Below are positions 34,920 through 45,037 of a stretch of DNA of 64,000 nt, piece after piece. Below the pieces are notes generated by a model that saw nothing but the letters and a program-made list of their open reading frames with translations, was not told the DNA's origin and did no database searches. Within the stretch, counting starts at the first letter, position 1; each line of letters opens with the position of its first letter. A program made the translations under genes and the position numbers. This stretch comes from Paludisphaera rhizosphaerae (GTDB taxonomy: Bacteria > Planctomycetota > Planctomycetia > Isosphaerales > Isosphaeraceae), in contig NZ_JAALCR010000006.1 in NCBI RefSeq assembly GCF_011065895.1, forward strand, positions 248,001-312,000, read 5' to 3'.

Positions 34920-35912
34920 ATGCGCCGGAACATGAAGGTTCAATGGCTCGCCGCCGCGGCTTTGGCCGTTTTCGCTCCCACTTACGCCCGCGCCCAGGAC
35001 GGCTCGGACGCGGCCGTCGAAGCCCTCATCAAGGACCTCGACGCCGACAAGGAGAAGAAGGCGGACGCCAAGAAGCCCGACGCCCCGAAGCAGGACGATG
35101 CGAAGAAGCCTGAAGCCAAGCCGTCCGACAAGCCCAGGGGCCAGGCCCCGGCCGACAAGCCCAAGCCCAAGCCGGCCGAGCTGACCGGCAAGGACAAGGA
35201 GCTGGACGACCTGCTGCAATCCCTGGGCGAAACCAAGGACAAGCCCGACACCCAGGACGAGCGCAAGCGTCCCGGCGCTCCCGATATGGATCAGGACAAA
35301 GACAAGAACCAGGATGCCGGGCAGGGCGACAAGAATCAGGACCAGGACCAGAAGAACCAGGGCGGCCAGGGCCAGGGCCGGAATCGTCAGCCACGGCTCA
35401 CCGACAAGGACAAGGCCATCGACGAAGAGCTCGAGGAACTCGCCGGGCGTCCCCGCAAGAGGAACCGCGACGACGGCGACGGCCAGGCTTCCGGCCCCAT
35501 GGGCGAGATGATCAAGGAGATGCGCGAGGTCGAAAAGCGCCTGAGCGAGCCCGACACCGGCGAGGAAACCCGCGGCCGCCAGCAGCAACTCGTCAAGCAG
35601 ATGGAGAAGCTCATCGAGCAGATCCGCCAACAACAGCAGCAGGGCGGTCAGGGGATGGCCCAGGGCCAGCAGGGCGAGCAGCAAGGCGACCAGGAGGGGA
35701 ACAATCCCGGCGGCGCCCCCAACCAGCGGCTCAAGAACCCCACCGACAAGCATTCGCTGGCCAAGGGCAAGGACCAGTGGGGGCACCTCCCTCCGGAGCA
35801 GCGGCAGGAGATGGAGAACATCAACAAGGAGGAAGCCCTCCCCACTCTGGAAGGACTGATCCGTCGGTACTACGTCTCGGTTTCCCGCGGCAAACTCAAT
35901 CGTGGGGAGTGA
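34920..35912 (+). CDS. Secreted low-complexity coiled-coil protein
   Basis: The ATG (MRRNMKVQWLAAAAL) has GGAGAGGAG upstream and lies 3 bases after the preceding stop. A signal peptide ends at TYARAQ. The 330-residue mature protein is K/D/P/Q-rich (KADAKKPDAPKQDDAKK), then helical (ELDDLLQSLGE, MIKEMREVEKRLSE, LVKQMEKLIEQIRQQQQQ). It ends in the globular tail WGHLPPEQRQEMENINKEEALPTLEGLIRRYYVSVSRGK. The tail, around a conserved-looking LIRRYYVSVS, resembles similar planctomycete operon proteins. It is probably a periplasmic partner of the DUF4175-like protein. Confidence 0.78.
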   Translation: MRRNMKVQWLAAAALAVFAPTYARAQDGSDAAVEALIKDLDADKEKKADAKKPDAPKQDDAKKPEAKPSDKPRGQAPADKPKPKPAELTGKDKELDDLLQSLGETKDKPDTQDERKRPGAPDMDQDKDKNQDAGQGDKNQDQDQKNQGGQGQGRNRQPRLTDKDKAIDEELEELAGRPRKRNRDDGDGQASGPMGEMIKEMREVEKRLSEPDTGEETRGRQQQLVKQMEKLIEQIRQQQQQGGQGMAQGQQGEQQGDQEGNNPGGAPNQRLKNPTDKHSLAKGKDQWGHLPPEQRQEMENINKEEALPTLEGLIRRYYVSVSRGKLNRGE

Positions 35913-35916
35913 AGAC

Positions 35917-37056
35917 ATGATCCGACGACGCTCTGTTCACGCCCTGCTCCTGGCCGCCGCGTCCGCCTCGGCGCTCGCCGCCCAGGACGCCCCCAAGGCC
36001 GAGGCCCCCAAGCAGGAGGCCCCCGCTCAAAAGACCGATGACGACATGAAGGGCAAGAAGGCCCAATCCGTCGGCGTCTTCGGCGAGGCGATCCGCGGCG
36101 ACGTCCCTGACAATAATCGCGAGTTGGTCACCCCAGAGGCCGACCGCGCGATCCAGAACGGCCTGGCCTGGCTCGCCCGCCAGCAGCAGGCCGACGGCTC
36201 GTTCGGCAGCGGGACGTATCGCGGCAACATCGCCGTGACCAGCCTCTCGGGGCTGGCCTTCATGGCGGCCGGCTCATCGCCGGGCCGCGGCCCCTACGGC
36301 GCGCAGGTGGACAAGGCCCTGTCGTACGTGATGGCGAACACGTCGCCCGCCGGCTTCATCGCCGTCGCCGCGGCGTCGACCCACGGGCCGATGTACTCCC
36401 ACGGCTTCGGCGCTTTGTTCCTGGCCGAGGCCTACGGCATGACCCGCCGACCCGAGATCCGCGAGAAGCTCCAGAAGGCCATCCGGCTGATCATCGACAC
36501 CCAGAACCCTGAAGGGGGCTGGCGATACCAGCCGGTCCGGGCCGACGCCGACATCTCGGTGACGATCTGCGAGATCAACGCCCTTCGAGCCGCAAGAAAC
36601 GCCGGCCTGTTCATCCCCAAGGAGACGGTCGACGCCTGCATCAAGTACGTGAAGCAGGCCCAGAACCCAGACGGCGGCTTTCGGTACATGCTCCAGGGGG
36701 GGGCCAGCGCCTTCCCCCGATCGGCCGCAGGCGTCGTGGCGTTGCAAAGCGCCGGCGTCTACGACGACAAGGAGGTTGCTGAAGGGATCACCTATCTCAA
36801 GCAGTTCATGCGCGAGATCAAGCAGGGGAGCCGCTACAGCCACTTCTTCTACGGCCATTACTACGCCGCCCAGGCCATGTGGATCCGCGGCGGCGACGAA
36901 TGGAACGAGTGGTTCCCCGCCATCCGCAACGAGTTGATCCACCGCCAGTCCGCCGCCGGCTACTGGACTGACAGCATCTGCAACGAATACGGCACCGCCA
37001 TGGCGCTCATCATTCTGCAGATGCCCAACAACTTCCTCCCCATCTTCCAGCGCTGA
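35917..37056 (+). CDS. Secreted prenyltransferase/squalene-cyclase-type repeat protein
   Basis: The ATG of MIRRRSVHALLLAAASASALA lies 4 bases after the preceding stop and 7 bases after GGGGAG. The signal peptide ends near LAAQ. The mature part of about 350 residues has QW-like alpha/alpha-barrel repeats: ALAWLARQQQADGSFGSG, IIDTQNPEGGWRYQP, YVKQAQNPDGGFRYML, CNEYGTAMALIILQMP. No DxDD cyclase motif is visible, so an enzymatic role in terpenoid chemistry is unlikely; a binding or inhibitor-type barrel fits better. It belongs to the MoxR run, and its stop overlaps the start region of the NPCBM gene. Confidence 0.85.
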   Translation: MIRRRSVHALLLAAASASALAAQDAPKAEAPKQEAPAQKTDDDMKGKKAQSVGVFGEAIRGDVPDNNRELVTPEADRAIQNGLAWLARQQQADGSFGSGTYRGNIAVTSLSGLAFMAAGSSPGRGPYGAQVDKALSYVMANTSPAGFIAVAAASTHGPMYSHGFGALFLAEAYGMTRRPEIREKLQKAIRLIIDTQNPEGGWRYQPVRADADISVTICEINALRAARNAGLFIPKETVDACIKYVKQAQNPDGGFRYMLQGGASAFPRSAAGVVALQSAGVYDDKEVAEGITYLKQFMREIKQGSRYSHFFYGHYYAAQAMWIRGGDEWNEWFPAIRNELIHRQSAAGYWTDSICNEYGTAMALIILQMPNNFLPIFQR

Positions 37057-37059
37057 GTG

Positions 37060-38658
37060 ATGACGGATCGAACCATGATGCGCAGCGAATGTGACGGACA
37101 GGCGGCGAGCCGGGGCCGCGAGGTCAAAACTCTCGTCTCCGGGCCGGGTAAGAGCCGCCGGAGTTCGGAGGGCGTCCGGACCATAACGGCCTCCCCCCCT
37201 CGCGGGGGAAGGTGGCCTGAAGGGCCGGATGAGGGGGGATCGGCTTCGCGTGAAGAGCGATCGACCGGATGCGCGTCCGACGGCGGTCGTCCCCCTCATC
37301 TGATCGCTTCGCGATCTGTCTTCCCCCGCGAGGGGGGAAGACCGTCTTCGGTTTCCGCATCGCTCGATTCGAAGCGTGAAGACCCTCACCCGGCCCTTCG
37401 AGCCACCCTCTCCCGGGGGGGGAGGGGACTTCGATTCCGGCGCACCGCCTGGGCCCTCGTCGCCTTCCTTGCGGCCGCGGCGCCGGCCTGGTCTCAGAAC
37501 GCCTCGCGTCCGGGGAGCGGGCCGATCTTTGACGTGCTGACGACGACCGGCCCCGGTTCTTCGGGGACGATCGTCGCGCTGAGCCCGGACGGGATCACGG
37601 TCGCGCCGGCGGAGGGGCCGGCGAAGGAGTTCGCGGCGACCGATCTGATCCGGCTTCGTCGCGAGTCCGAGGTCGTCGTCGGCGAGGGTTCCTACGTCGT
37701 CTTGCCGGGGGGTGATCGGCTGGCCCGGGCTCGCGTCGGCTCGGCGACGGATACGGCCGTCGAGGTGGAGGCGGAGGCGATCGGCAAGGCCAACGTCCCT
37801 CTCGACGCCCTTCTCGGCCTGATCCTGACGCCTCCCTCCGATCCAGACGCCTTCGACGCTCTGCTCCGCAAGATCCGCACGGAGCCTCGGACCAGCGAGG
37901 TCGCCTGGCTGGCCAACGGCGACCGTGTCGTCGGCTCGTTTCTGGGGATGGACGACCGCGTGGTCAAGCTCCAGTCTCAGGACGCCGCCGCTCCCCGCGA
38001 ACTGGCCCGGGAAGGCGTCGTCGCCGTCGGCTTCGACCCTGCGCTGATCGCCTACCCGAAGCCCGAGGGGCCTTATCTGGAGATGGGTCTGATCGACGGT
38101 TCCCGACTCGGCGTGGTCGGGGCTAAGCTGGAGCGGGGACGGGTGTCTGGGGTTTCGCGGTTCGCGGCGAAGGTGGACGTCCCGATCGACTCCGTGATCC
38201 AGGCGACGCCTCGGACGGAGGCCGTCCAGTATCTCTCCGAGCGTCCGGTCGACGGCAAGATCTACGTACCGTTCTTCGACATCGTCCGTCCGTTCCAGGT
38301 CGACGCCTCGGTTGAGGGCCGGCCGCTGCTGCTCAACGGATTGACGTATGATCGGGGCTTCGGCGCGTCGAGCCGGACGCTGCTGGCCTTCAAGCTCAAG
38401 CCGGGCGACCGGCGATTCCAGGCCCTCGTGGGGGTCGACGGTCGCGCCGGACCGTCGGGGAGCGTCGTCTTCCGCGTTCTGACCGACGGCAAGGCTCGCT
38501 TCACGAGCGATCCGCTCACGTACCGCGATGCGCCCATCGCCGTCGACGTGGACCTGGAAGGCGCCAAGCTCCTGATCCTGGCCACCGAATTCGGCGAGCG
38601 CGGCGACGCCCGCGACCTGGCCGATTGGGTCGAGGCCCGCATCGTCCGCAATCCCTGA
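37060..38658 (+). CDS. NPCBM-domain exported protein with repeat-derived N-terminal extension
   Basis: The only starts in frame are at the 5' end (GTG 37057, ATG 37060, ATG 37075), coupled to the preceding stop. No ATG, GTG or TTG in frame follows before the secretion signal FRRTAWALVAFLAAAAPAWSQ near residue 130. The first 125 residues or so are mostly translated palindromic repeat (SPPRGGRWPEGPDEG). The mature part is beta-rich. It ends in an NPCBM/NEW2-type domain: LLLNGLTYDRGFGASSRTLLAFKL, FQALVGVDGRAGPSGSVVFRVLTDG, DWVEARI. NPCBM domains bind sugars. Either the signal now works internally or an unusual start is used. Confidence 0.75.
   Translation: MTDRTMMRSECDGQAASRGREVKTLVSGPGKSRRSSEGVRTITASPPRGGRWPEGPDEGGSASREERSTGCASDGGRPPHLIASRSVFPREGGRPSSVSASLDSKREDPHPALRATLSRGGRGLRFRRTAWALVAFLAAAAPAWSQNASRPGSGPIFDVLTTTGPGSSGTIVALSPDGITVAPAEGPAKEFAATDLIRLRRESEVVVGEGSYVVLPGGDRLARARVGSATDTAVEVEAEAIGKANVPLDALLGLILTPPSDPDAFDALLRKIRTEPRTSEVAWLANGDRVVGSFLGMDDRVVKLQSQDAAAPRELAREGVVAVGFDPALIAYPKPEGPYLEMGLIDGSRLGVVGAKLERGRVSGVSRFAAKVDVPIDSVIQATPRTEAVQYLSERPVDGKIYVPFFDIVRPFQVDASVEGRPLLLNGLTYDRGFGASSRTLLAFKLKPGDRRFQALVGVDGRAGPSGSVVFRVLTDGKARFTSDPLTYRDAPIAVDVDLEGAKLLILATEFGERGDARDLADWVEARIVRNP
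37187..37344. repeat. Palindromic repeat, copy B2, inside a coding frame
   Basis: Arms at 37187-37214 and 37317-37344 are near reverse complements. The upstream flank GCCGGAGTTCGGAGG and the downstream half-element (37380-37432) match those of copy B1. The whole copy is open in the frame of the NPCBM gene. Confidence 0.84.
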
Positions 38659-38684
38659 TTCACCCTCGCCGAGCCCGACCCGCC

Positions 38685-39401
38685 ATGATCGAAACTCCCC
38701 AGGGCCCGACGACGAAAGCCGCCCTCCCCGAGGTCCGGCCGGACGTGCTGGGTCACGTGGCTTCGGCCGTCGTCCACAGCGTCATCAACCGCTTCAGTGC
38801 GATCGTCAGCCAGGCGGAGATGCTCAAGGCCCGGCGGCCCACTCCCGCCGAGGCGGCCCGCCAGGCCGACGCCATCATCGCCGCCGCGCTCGAAGGTTCG
38901 ACCCTCGCCCGCCGACTGGCCGAGTACGCCCGCAGCTCGACCGTCTCCGCGATGACGTCCGTCGATCTTGACGCTCTGATCACGTCCCGCCTGGCCGTCC
39001 GCCGCAACGACGCTCCCGACGGCGTCGCCCTGGTCGGCGACCTCGCCGCGCGCGCCGTCTTCCCCGGCGATGCTCCGAGGCTGTCGATCATGCTCGATTG
39101 CCTGATCGACAACGCCTTCGAGGCTCTCGAATCGGTCGGGAGAGGCGGCCTGGTCACCGTCGCCACCCGGACCGACCCCCAGGGCTGGCTGGAACTGGAC
39201 GTCCGCGACGACGGACCCGGCATGGCCCCGGACGTTCTGGAACTGGCCCTGGAGCCCTTCTTCAGCACCAAGGCGGAGCACTCCGGCCTGGGCCTCCCCC
39301 TGGCCCGCAGCCTCTGGCGCCGCCACCGGGGCGCCTTCTCCATCGACGCCCCCCTCGGCCGAGGAGCGCTGGTCAGGCTCACCCGGCCCCTTTCGGATTG
39401 A
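38685..39401 (+). CDS. Small soluble sensor-histidine-kinase-like protein
   Basis: The 238-residue protein starts at MIETPQGPTTKAALPEV, 26 bases after the NPCBM stop. The H-box region is VVHSVINRFSAIVSQAE. The HATPase domain follows with N-box MLDCLIDNAFEAL, G1 VRDDGPGM, F-box EPFFSTK and G2 SGLGLPLARSLWRRH. There is no membrane segment, sensor domain or neighbouring response regulator. It is therefore a compact cytoplasmic kinase whose signal comes from a partner protein. The histidine is followed by S and not the usual E/D, so phosphorylation at this site should be verified. It is the last gene of the plus-strand run. Confidence 0.8.
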   Translation: MIETPQGPTTKAALPEVRPDVLGHVASAVVHSVINRFSAIVSQAEMLKARRPTPAEAARQADAIIAAALEGSTLARRLAEYARSSTVSAMTSVDLDALITSRLAVRRNDAPDGVALVGDLAARAVFPGDAPRLSIMLDCLIDNAFEALESVGRGGLVTVATRTDPQGWLELDVRDDGPGMAPDVLELALEPFFSTKAEHSGLGLPLARSLWRRHRGAFSIDAPLGRGALVRLTRPLSD

Positions 39402-39552
39402 GGCTCGGCCCGGCGGCGGTTGGCGTTCTCAGGTCGTCACGGACCCTCGCAGGCGGTCGCCGCCTTCGCACGTGTCAAACCGACCTTGCATCGCGGCCCG
39501 ACCTCACCGAGGATGTGGCGCTTCACAACCCAGTCCGGGAGACGACTGCGCG

Positions 39553-42108
39553 ATGTTCCCACAGGATCAGCCCACCCTCGGCACGGATGCTCGCCGCCGG
39601 TTCCTACCCGTGCTGCTTCTTCTCTTCGTCGGCAGCGGCTGCGCAGCGATGATCTATGAGGTCGTCTGGCTGCAGCTTCTCCAACTCGTGATCGGCTCGA
39701 CGGCCGTCTCGTTGGGCGTGGTGCTGGCGTCGTTCATGGGAGGCATGGGGGCGGGGAGTCTGCTCCTTCCCCGGCTGGTTTCGGCCCGGCGAAACCCCTT
39801 GCGGGTCTACGCCCTGCTCGAACTGGCCATCGGTCTGATGGGGTTGATGCTGCTGTACGGCATGCCCTACGTTGAACACGTCTACGTGCTTTACGCCGGT
39901 CGCGGTGCGCTGGACGTGTTCTTTCGAGGCGTCGTCGCCGGGGTTTGCCTGTTGCCCCCCACGCTCCTGATGGGAGCGACCCTCCCGGCGATCGCCCGGC
40001 GGGTCGAGACCGATCCGGAAGGGGTCTCGTGGTTGGGGTTCTTCTACGGCGGCAACCTCGCCGGAGCCGTGCTCGGCTGCCTGGCGGCAGGCTTCTACCT
40101 TCTTCGCGTCTACGACATGGCGACGGCGACCTACGCGGCCGTCGCTCTGAATGTGGCCGTCGCCGCGATCGCGCTGGCCCTCTCGGTGGTGCCTGGGGGC
40201 TCGGAGGCTCCGTCCGAGCCGGGACCCTTTGAGATCTCTTCACGGGGCGACCGAGCCGTCTATCTGGCGATCGGTCTCTCAGGCATGTCGGCCCTGGGCG
40301 CGGAGGTTGTCTGGACGCGTCTGCTCTCGCTGATGCTCGGCGGTACGGTGTACACGTTCTCCCTGATCCTGGCCGTCTTCCTGACGGGACTGGGGATCGG
40401 CGGCAGCGTCGGGGCGCTGGTGGCTCGGCGGGCCGAATCGGCCCGAGCGGGACTGGTCGCCTGCCAGTGGCTGCTCACCCTGGCGATCGCCTGGACTGCG
40501 CTGATGATTTCGCAGTCCCTCCCCTACTGGCCGATCCTGCCGGAGGTTTCCTCCAGCCCCTGGTACACATTCCAGCTCGACCTGGCGCGCTGCCTCTGGG
40601 CGGTCCTGCCGCCGGCCTGCCTCTGGGGAGCGAGTTTTCCGCTGGCCCTGGCGGCGGTCGCCTCGCCGGGTCAGGATCCGGGGCGGCTCGTCGGCCGGGT
40701 CTACGCGTCGAACACAGTCGGTGCGTTGCTCGGGGCGCTCGTGTTCAGCCTGCTGCTGGTCCCGGCGGTTGGCACGGCTCATGCGGAACGCGTGCTGATC
40801 GGCCTGGCCGCGGCGGCCGCGCTGGCGGCGTCGATTCCCCTGCTCCGTTCATCGTCGAGGGGGCCGATCCGTCCCAGCCTCGTGCTCGGGTCGGCGGCGG
40901 CGACGGTCGTGGCCGGTCTGCTGGCCTGGTACCTGGCGCCTTTGCCGTGGCAGGTCGTCGCATTCGGACGACAGACTGCGAGCGCCCTGCCTCAGGCCGT
41001 GCCCGGCATCCATCAAGAGAAGCCGGCCGACCTGGGCGAGGCCGACTTCTTCTGCCGGTACGTCGGCGAGGGAGCGAACGTTTCTGTGGCCGTCACCGAG
41101 TCCTCGGACGGCTATCGCAGCTTCCACGGCGCGGGCAAGGTCCAGGCGTCGACCCGCCCCGTCGATATGCGGCTCCAGCGGATGCTCGGGCATATCCCGG
41201 CTCTGGTTCATCCCAAGCCGGAGTCCGTGCTGGTCGTGGCCTGCGGCGCGGGGGTTACCGCCGGCTCCTTCATTCCGCACCCCGAAGTCCGCCGCATCAC
41301 CATCTGCGACATCGAGCCCCTGGTGCCCCAGGTCGTCACGCCGATGTTCGGTGAGGCGAACTACCACGTCGTGGATGGGATCGCCCGCGAGAACCCGCAT
41401 AACGTCGACGGCAAGCAGGTCGAGGTGATCTACGACGACGGCCGCCACTTCCTCCGCACCACCCGCGAGAAGTTCGACGTCATCACCTCCGACCCGATCG
41501 ACCCCTGGGTCAAGGGATGCGCTGCGCTGAACACGGTTGAATATTATCAGATGTGCAAAGAGCATCTGAAGCCGGGCGGGATCGTCGCCCTCTGGATCCC
41601 CCTCTACGAATGCAACGAGGAGACGGCCAAGAGCATCATCGCCACGTTTTTCGAGGCCTTCCCCAACGGCATCCTCTGGAGCAACGACCGCGAGGGGATC
41701 ATCTACGACGCCGTTCTCTTCGGCCAGGTGGAGCCCACGGTGATCGACGTCGACGCCCTCCAGGCCCGGCTCGACCGACCCGATCACAAGGTGGTAAAGC
41801 AGTCGCTCCGCGAGGTCGGATTCGGACCGGCTCGCGAGGACGGCCTGGAAGAGGGCGTGGACCTGCTCAACACTTACGCCGGTCAGGCGTCCATGCTGAA
41901 GGAATGGACGCGAGGCGCCCAGATCAACACCGACCGCAACCTTCGGCTCCAGTATCTGGCCGGCATGTGGCTGAACTCCAGCCTGGACGAGCGCATCCTC
42001 CGCGGCATCCGCTCCGAGTATCGTTTCCCCGAGCAGACCTTCGTCGGCTCTCCGGAGCGTATCGCCGTTTTGAAGAAGCTCCGGCACCGACCGACCCGGT
42101 GGGAGTGA
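39553..42108 (+). CDS. Membrane-anchored spermidine-synthase-like protein
   Basis: The ATG of MFPQDQPTLGTDARRR has GGGAG 11 bases upstream. The 851-residue protein has about 12-14 hydrophobic helices in the first 500 residues (VLLLLFVGSGCAAMIYEVVWLQ, FLTGLGIGGSVGALVA, LWGASFPLALAAV). A soluble Rossmann domain follows: VLVVACGAGVTAGSF as the nucleotide-binding loop, ITICDIEPLVPQV, VEVIYDDGRHFLRTT, DVITSDPIDPWVKG and YYQMCKEHLKPGGIVALWIPL. This is the fused MFS/spermidine-synthase-like family common in planctomycetes. GAGV replaces the usual GGGxG and the aminopropyltransferase residues are only partly kept, so the true reaction is uncertain. Confidence 0.8.
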   Translation: MFPQDQPTLGTDARRRFLPVLLLLFVGSGCAAMIYEVVWLQLLQLVIGSTAVSLGVVLASFMGGMGAGSLLLPRLVSARRNPLRVYALLELAIGLMGLMLLYGMPYVEHVYVLYAGRGALDVFFRGVVAGVCLLPPTLLMGATLPAIARRVETDPEGVSWLGFFYGGNLAGAVLGCLAAGFYLLRVYDMATATYAAVALNVAVAAIALALSVVPGGSEAPSEPGPFEISSRGDRAVYLAIGLSGMSALGAEVVWTRLLSLMLGGTVYTFSLILAVFLTGLGIGGSVGALVARRAESARAGLVACQWLLTLAIAWTALMISQSLPYWPILPEVSSSPWYTFQLDLARCLWAVLPPACLWGASFPLALAAVASPGQDPGRLVGRVYASNTVGALLGALVFSLLLVPAVGTAHAERVLIGLAAAAALAASIPLLRSSSRGPIRPSLVLGSAAATVVAGLLAWYLAPLPWQVVAFGRQTASALPQAVPGIHQEKPADLGEADFFCRYVGEGANVSVAVTESSDGYRSFHGAGKVQASTRPVDMRLQRMLGHIPALVHPKPESVLVVACGAGVTAGSFIPHPEVRRITICDIEPLVPQVVTPMFGEANYHVVDGIARENPHNVDGKQVEVIYDDGRHFLRTTREKFDVITSDPIDPWVKGCAALNTVEYYQMCKEHLKPGGIVALWIPLYECNEETAKSIIATFFEAFPNGILWSNDREGIIYDAVLFGQVEPTVIDVDALQARLDRPDHKVVKQSLREVGFGPAREDGLEEGVDLLNTYAGQASMLKEWTRGAQINTDRNLRLQYLAGMWLNSSLDERILRGIRSEYRFPEQTFVGSPERIAVLKKLRHRPTRWE

Positions 42109-42123
42109 GGCCCGACGGGACCC

Positions 42124-43032
42124 TCAGCCCTCGCCTCGATACCCGCGCAGCTCCGGCGGCGTCGGGGGTGAGACCCCGGGCGGCGGCCCGTGGCGAAAGC
42201 TCGGGTCGGGAGTCCCGCGCCATAGGCGGGGGATGAAGGGAAATTCGTCCGTCAGCACATAATAATACGTGCCGTCCGGAAATTCGGGAGTCGGGCCGGT
42301 GCGGCCGTTGCATTCGTCGAGGTCGCCTCGGCCCGGGTCGTACTCGAAATCCTCGACGAACCGCCCGTCGAATCGCCCGCCGGGGCCGTCGCTGCGACGA
42401 CCGCCGCGCAGGCGGTAGCTGGAGCGCAGCCGTCGAGTCCGACTCTTCACGTCGACCGGGTCGCCCGGGCATTCGGGCCCGTAGATCGGGAAGCCGTCGG
42501 CCGCGAAGCCCAGCAGGTGCATGGGGCGCCCTGGATCGGCGACGGAGCGGTTCCAGAGCAAGCCTGTGGGGAGTCCGTGGTAATGGTAGGCTCCCCTCCC
42601 CTGGGTATGGGCATGGTTGCCGTCGATCCCCAGCGCCCGGGCGTTCGCGGGGTGGAGCACCTCGAACTGCCAGCCGCTGCGGCCGTCGGCGTTCCAGAAC
42701 GGCCCCGAGGGGTCGAACGGCACCCCGTTTACCGCCACGCCGAACAACCACATGGCGATCGGCGAAGGATGCTCCGCCGCGACCGGCGCCGTCGGGGTCT
42801 CCAGCACATACCTTTGCGGCCGGAGCGATACCGGGTCGTGGGGGTTGGGAAAGTCTCCGGCGGGGTGGTCGGGAATCCCGTTCGACGTGATCCTCCGCCG
42901 GCCGTCCGCCGCGACGATCAAGACCTCCGCCGGGTTGTCTCCCCCCGAGCCCGCTAGCAGCCGGACGCCGCCGGCCGCGACGACCGGCGCGGCGAATCCT
43001 CCGACGATCAGCTTGCGACGATCCAGCTTCAT
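42124..43032 (-). CDS. YHYH-domain exported protein
   Basis: The ATG (MKLDRRKLIVGGFAAPVVAAGG) follows a GGGGGGG ribosome site. RRK-LIVGGFAAPVVAAGG is a possible Tat-type signal. The 302-residue protein carries the family hallmark GAYHYHGLPTGLL, with HAHTQG upstream and GFPIYGPE, ECNGRTGPTPEFPDGTYYYVLTDEFPFIPR downstream. The histidine cluster suggests metal binding. Function is unknown. It is divergent from rarA. Confidence 0.85.
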   Translation of the reverse strand: MKLDRRKLIVGGFAAPVVAAGGVRLLAGSGGDNPAEVLIVAADGRRRITSNGIPDHPAGDFPNPHDPVSLRPQRYVLETPTAPVAAEHPSPIAMWLFGVAVNGVPFDPSGPFWNADGRSGWQFEVLHPANARALGIDGNHAHTQGRGAYHYHGLPTGLLWNRSVADPGRPMHLLGFAADGFPIYGPECPGDPVDVKSRTRRLRSSYRLRGGRRSDGPGGRFDGRFVEDFEYDPGRGDLDECNGRTGPTPEFPDGTYYYVLTDEFPFIPRLWRGTPDPSFRHGPPPGVSPPTPPELRGYRGEG

Positions 43033-43104
43033 CGGTCCCCCCCTTCAACGATCAGGTTACTCGGCCCACTCGCCGACTTCGACCATAATCGCTCGAGCGT
43101 CGGG

Positions 43105-43110
43105 TATAAT
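43105..43110 (+). promoter_or_regulatory. Candidate -10 element of rarA
   Basis: An exact TATAAT lies 45 bases before the rarA start. No convincing -35 box is present at 16-18 bases. CTCGAG and CGCTCGAGCG form a short palindrome just upstream. Confidence 0.4.
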
Positions 43111-43154
43111 GGACGCGTGGACACAGTGGGAGTCGTTCGGGAGGGAGCAGGCTG

Positions 43155-44462
43155 ATGGCTCGGGAATCGACGGGCTCGCTGTTCGGCAGGTCGGACGAGC
43201 CGGCGTGGGCGGAGGAATCGGCGGCGCCGGTCGTATCGGCCGACGCCCCGTTGGCCGAGCGCATGCGTCCTCGGTCGCTCGACGAGTATGTGGGGCAGCA
43301 GCATCTCGTCGGTCCGGGGCGATTGGTCCGCAGGCTGGTTGAGGGGGGCGGGCCGATGCCCTCGTTGATCTTCTGGGGAGGCCCGGGCGCAGGCAAGACG
43401 ACGCTCGCCCGCCTCGTCGCCGGCCCCAGCGGGGCGCGGTTCGTGCAGCTTTCGGCGGTGCTCTCGGGCGTGAAGGAGCTTCGCGAGGCCATCGCCGAAG
43501 CCCGCACCCGGCGCAACCGAGGCGTGCGGACCGTCCTCTTCATCGACGAGATCCACCGCTACAACAAGGCCCAGCAAGACGCCTTGCTCCAGGCGGTTGA
43601 GGAGGGCGTCGTCAGCCTGATCGGCGCGACGACGGAGAACCCGTCGTTCGAGGTGAACTCAGCGTTACTCTCGAGGTCGCGAGTCTTGACGCTGGAACCG
43701 TTGACGCCCGACGACGTCGCCATGATCCTCCGCCGCGCGTTGACCGACGCCGACCGCGGACTTGGCACGCTCAATCCCCAGGTCGCCGAAGTCGAGCTAG
43801 CCCGCCTGGCGAAAGCCGCCGGCGGCGACGCCAGAGTCGCGCTCACGGCCCTGGAAACCGCCGTCCTCGCCACGCCCCCCGCCGAGGACGGCTCGCGGAC
43901 GGTCGAGCCCGAGACCCTCGTCGAGGCCCTCGGCCGCGCCCGATACGCCTATGACAAGGGGGGCGAGGAGCACTACAACCTGGCCAGCGCTCTGATCAAG
44001 AGCCTGCGCAACTCCGACGCCAACGCCGCGCTCTACTGGCTGGCCCGCTTGATCGAGGGAGGGGCGGATCCGATCTTCATCGCCCGCCGGCTCTGCATCC
44101 TGGCGTCTGAAGACGTCGGCCTGGCCGATCCCCAGGCGATCGTCCAGGCCGCAAGCGCCGCTCAGATCGTCCAGCTCATCGGCCTCCCCGAGGGTCTCTA
44201 CCCCCTCGCCCAGGCGACGATCTACCTGGCGAACGCCCCCAAATCCAATGCCATCAAACGAGCCTACTTCGCCGCCGCCGAAGACGCCGCCGCCACCGCC
44301 CGCGAACCCGTCCCCCTGCACCTCCGTAACGCCGTGACCTCACTGATGAAGGCGAACGGCTACGGCCAGGGCTATCGCTACGCCCACGACGACCCCGCTG
44401 CGAAGGACGAGATGCCTTGCCTCCCTTCGGCTCTGCGAGGAAAGACCTACTTTCGTCCATAA
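43155..44462 (+). CDS. rarA: Replication-associated recombination protein A (RarA/MgsA)
   Basis: The ATG has GGGAGGGAG upstream. The 435-residue AAA+ protein begins with a SLF-type peptide (GSLFG) and [21 protein letters not shown]. Walker A is [13 protein letters not shown] near residue 78, Walker [25 protein letters not shown], sensor 1 [12 protein letters not shown] and arginine finger SALLSRSR. The C-terminal MgsA tetramerisation domain is also clear ([52 protein letters not shown]). RarA acts at stalled replication forks. Confidence 0.95.
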   Translation: MARESTGSLFGRSDEPAWAEESAAPVVSADAPLAERMRPRSLDEYVGQQHLVGPGRLVRRLVEGGGPMPSLIFWGGPGAGKTTLARLVAGPSGARFVQLSAVLSGVKELREAIAEARTRRNRGVRTVLFIDEIHRYNKAQQDALLQAVEEGVVSLIGATTENPSFEVNSALLSRSRVLTLEPLTPDDVAMILRRALTDADRGLGTLNPQVAEVELARLAKAAGGDARVALTALETAVLATPPAEDGSRTVEPETLVEALGRARYAYDKGGEEHYNLASALIKSLRNSDANAALYWLARLIEGGADPIFIARRLCILASEDVGLADPQAIVQAASAAQIVQLIGLPEGLYPLAQATIYLANAPKSNAIKRAYFAAAEDAAATAREPVPLHLRNAVTSLMKANGYGQGYRYAHDDPAAKDEMPCLPSALRGKTYFRP

Positions 44463-45037
44463 CCGTACCGCGACGACCTGGCCGCGGGACTGGCGTCCCA
44501 TCCCGAATCGAGGACCTTTTGCACCTCTTGTCAGGCTATAAAAGGCTTGATCGAGGTGTTCGTTTTTTGAATGGCGTTCTGCCGACGGTGGTACACCTTC
44601 GGCGTTGGTCTTGCATCAAGACATACGATGCCTCGACGATGCAGGGAGCCCTGGCCCCAAGCGGCAACCTCGGCCGGGCTCCAAAGCCGCGATCTGGGAC
44701 GATAACGTCGGATGTGCGTCGCAGACGCTCGTAAATCCTTTCACTCTCGGCGTTTTGCTCGACCGACGACTGGTCCGGGTGTGTCCGGAGGAGTACTCAT
44801 GGAGGGGCGTCTCTGGTCTCTTCGTTGGAATTCCCATAGCTCCCATCGACGTCCCCCTCTGTGTCCGATTTCCCAACTCCTCCTGTAACGCCTACCTAAC
44901 CTTTGAGGCGGCGGGAATTTTCCGATGGACGGCGTCGATTAGGTCGATTTATCTTGTTCGTCGACGCCTCTCACCCCGGCGGCCGATTCGATCGGCCCGT
45001 CCTCACCGTTTCTACCGGATTGCGAAGGACCCGCCCG
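44463..45037. other. Intergenic region, no gene supported
   Basis: This 575-base gap is less GC-rich than the flanks. TATAAA at about 44536 and a T6 run near 44560 stand out, but no -35 partner or hairpin was found. Short frames on both strands have non-protein-like composition. The DUF362 ribosome site is at its right end. Confidence 0.45.

Noticed and set aside
33141-35918. 925-codon hydrophobic-looking minus-strand frame
   Set aside because: Its leucine richness is the complement of Gln/Glu/Lys codons of the coiled-coil genes.
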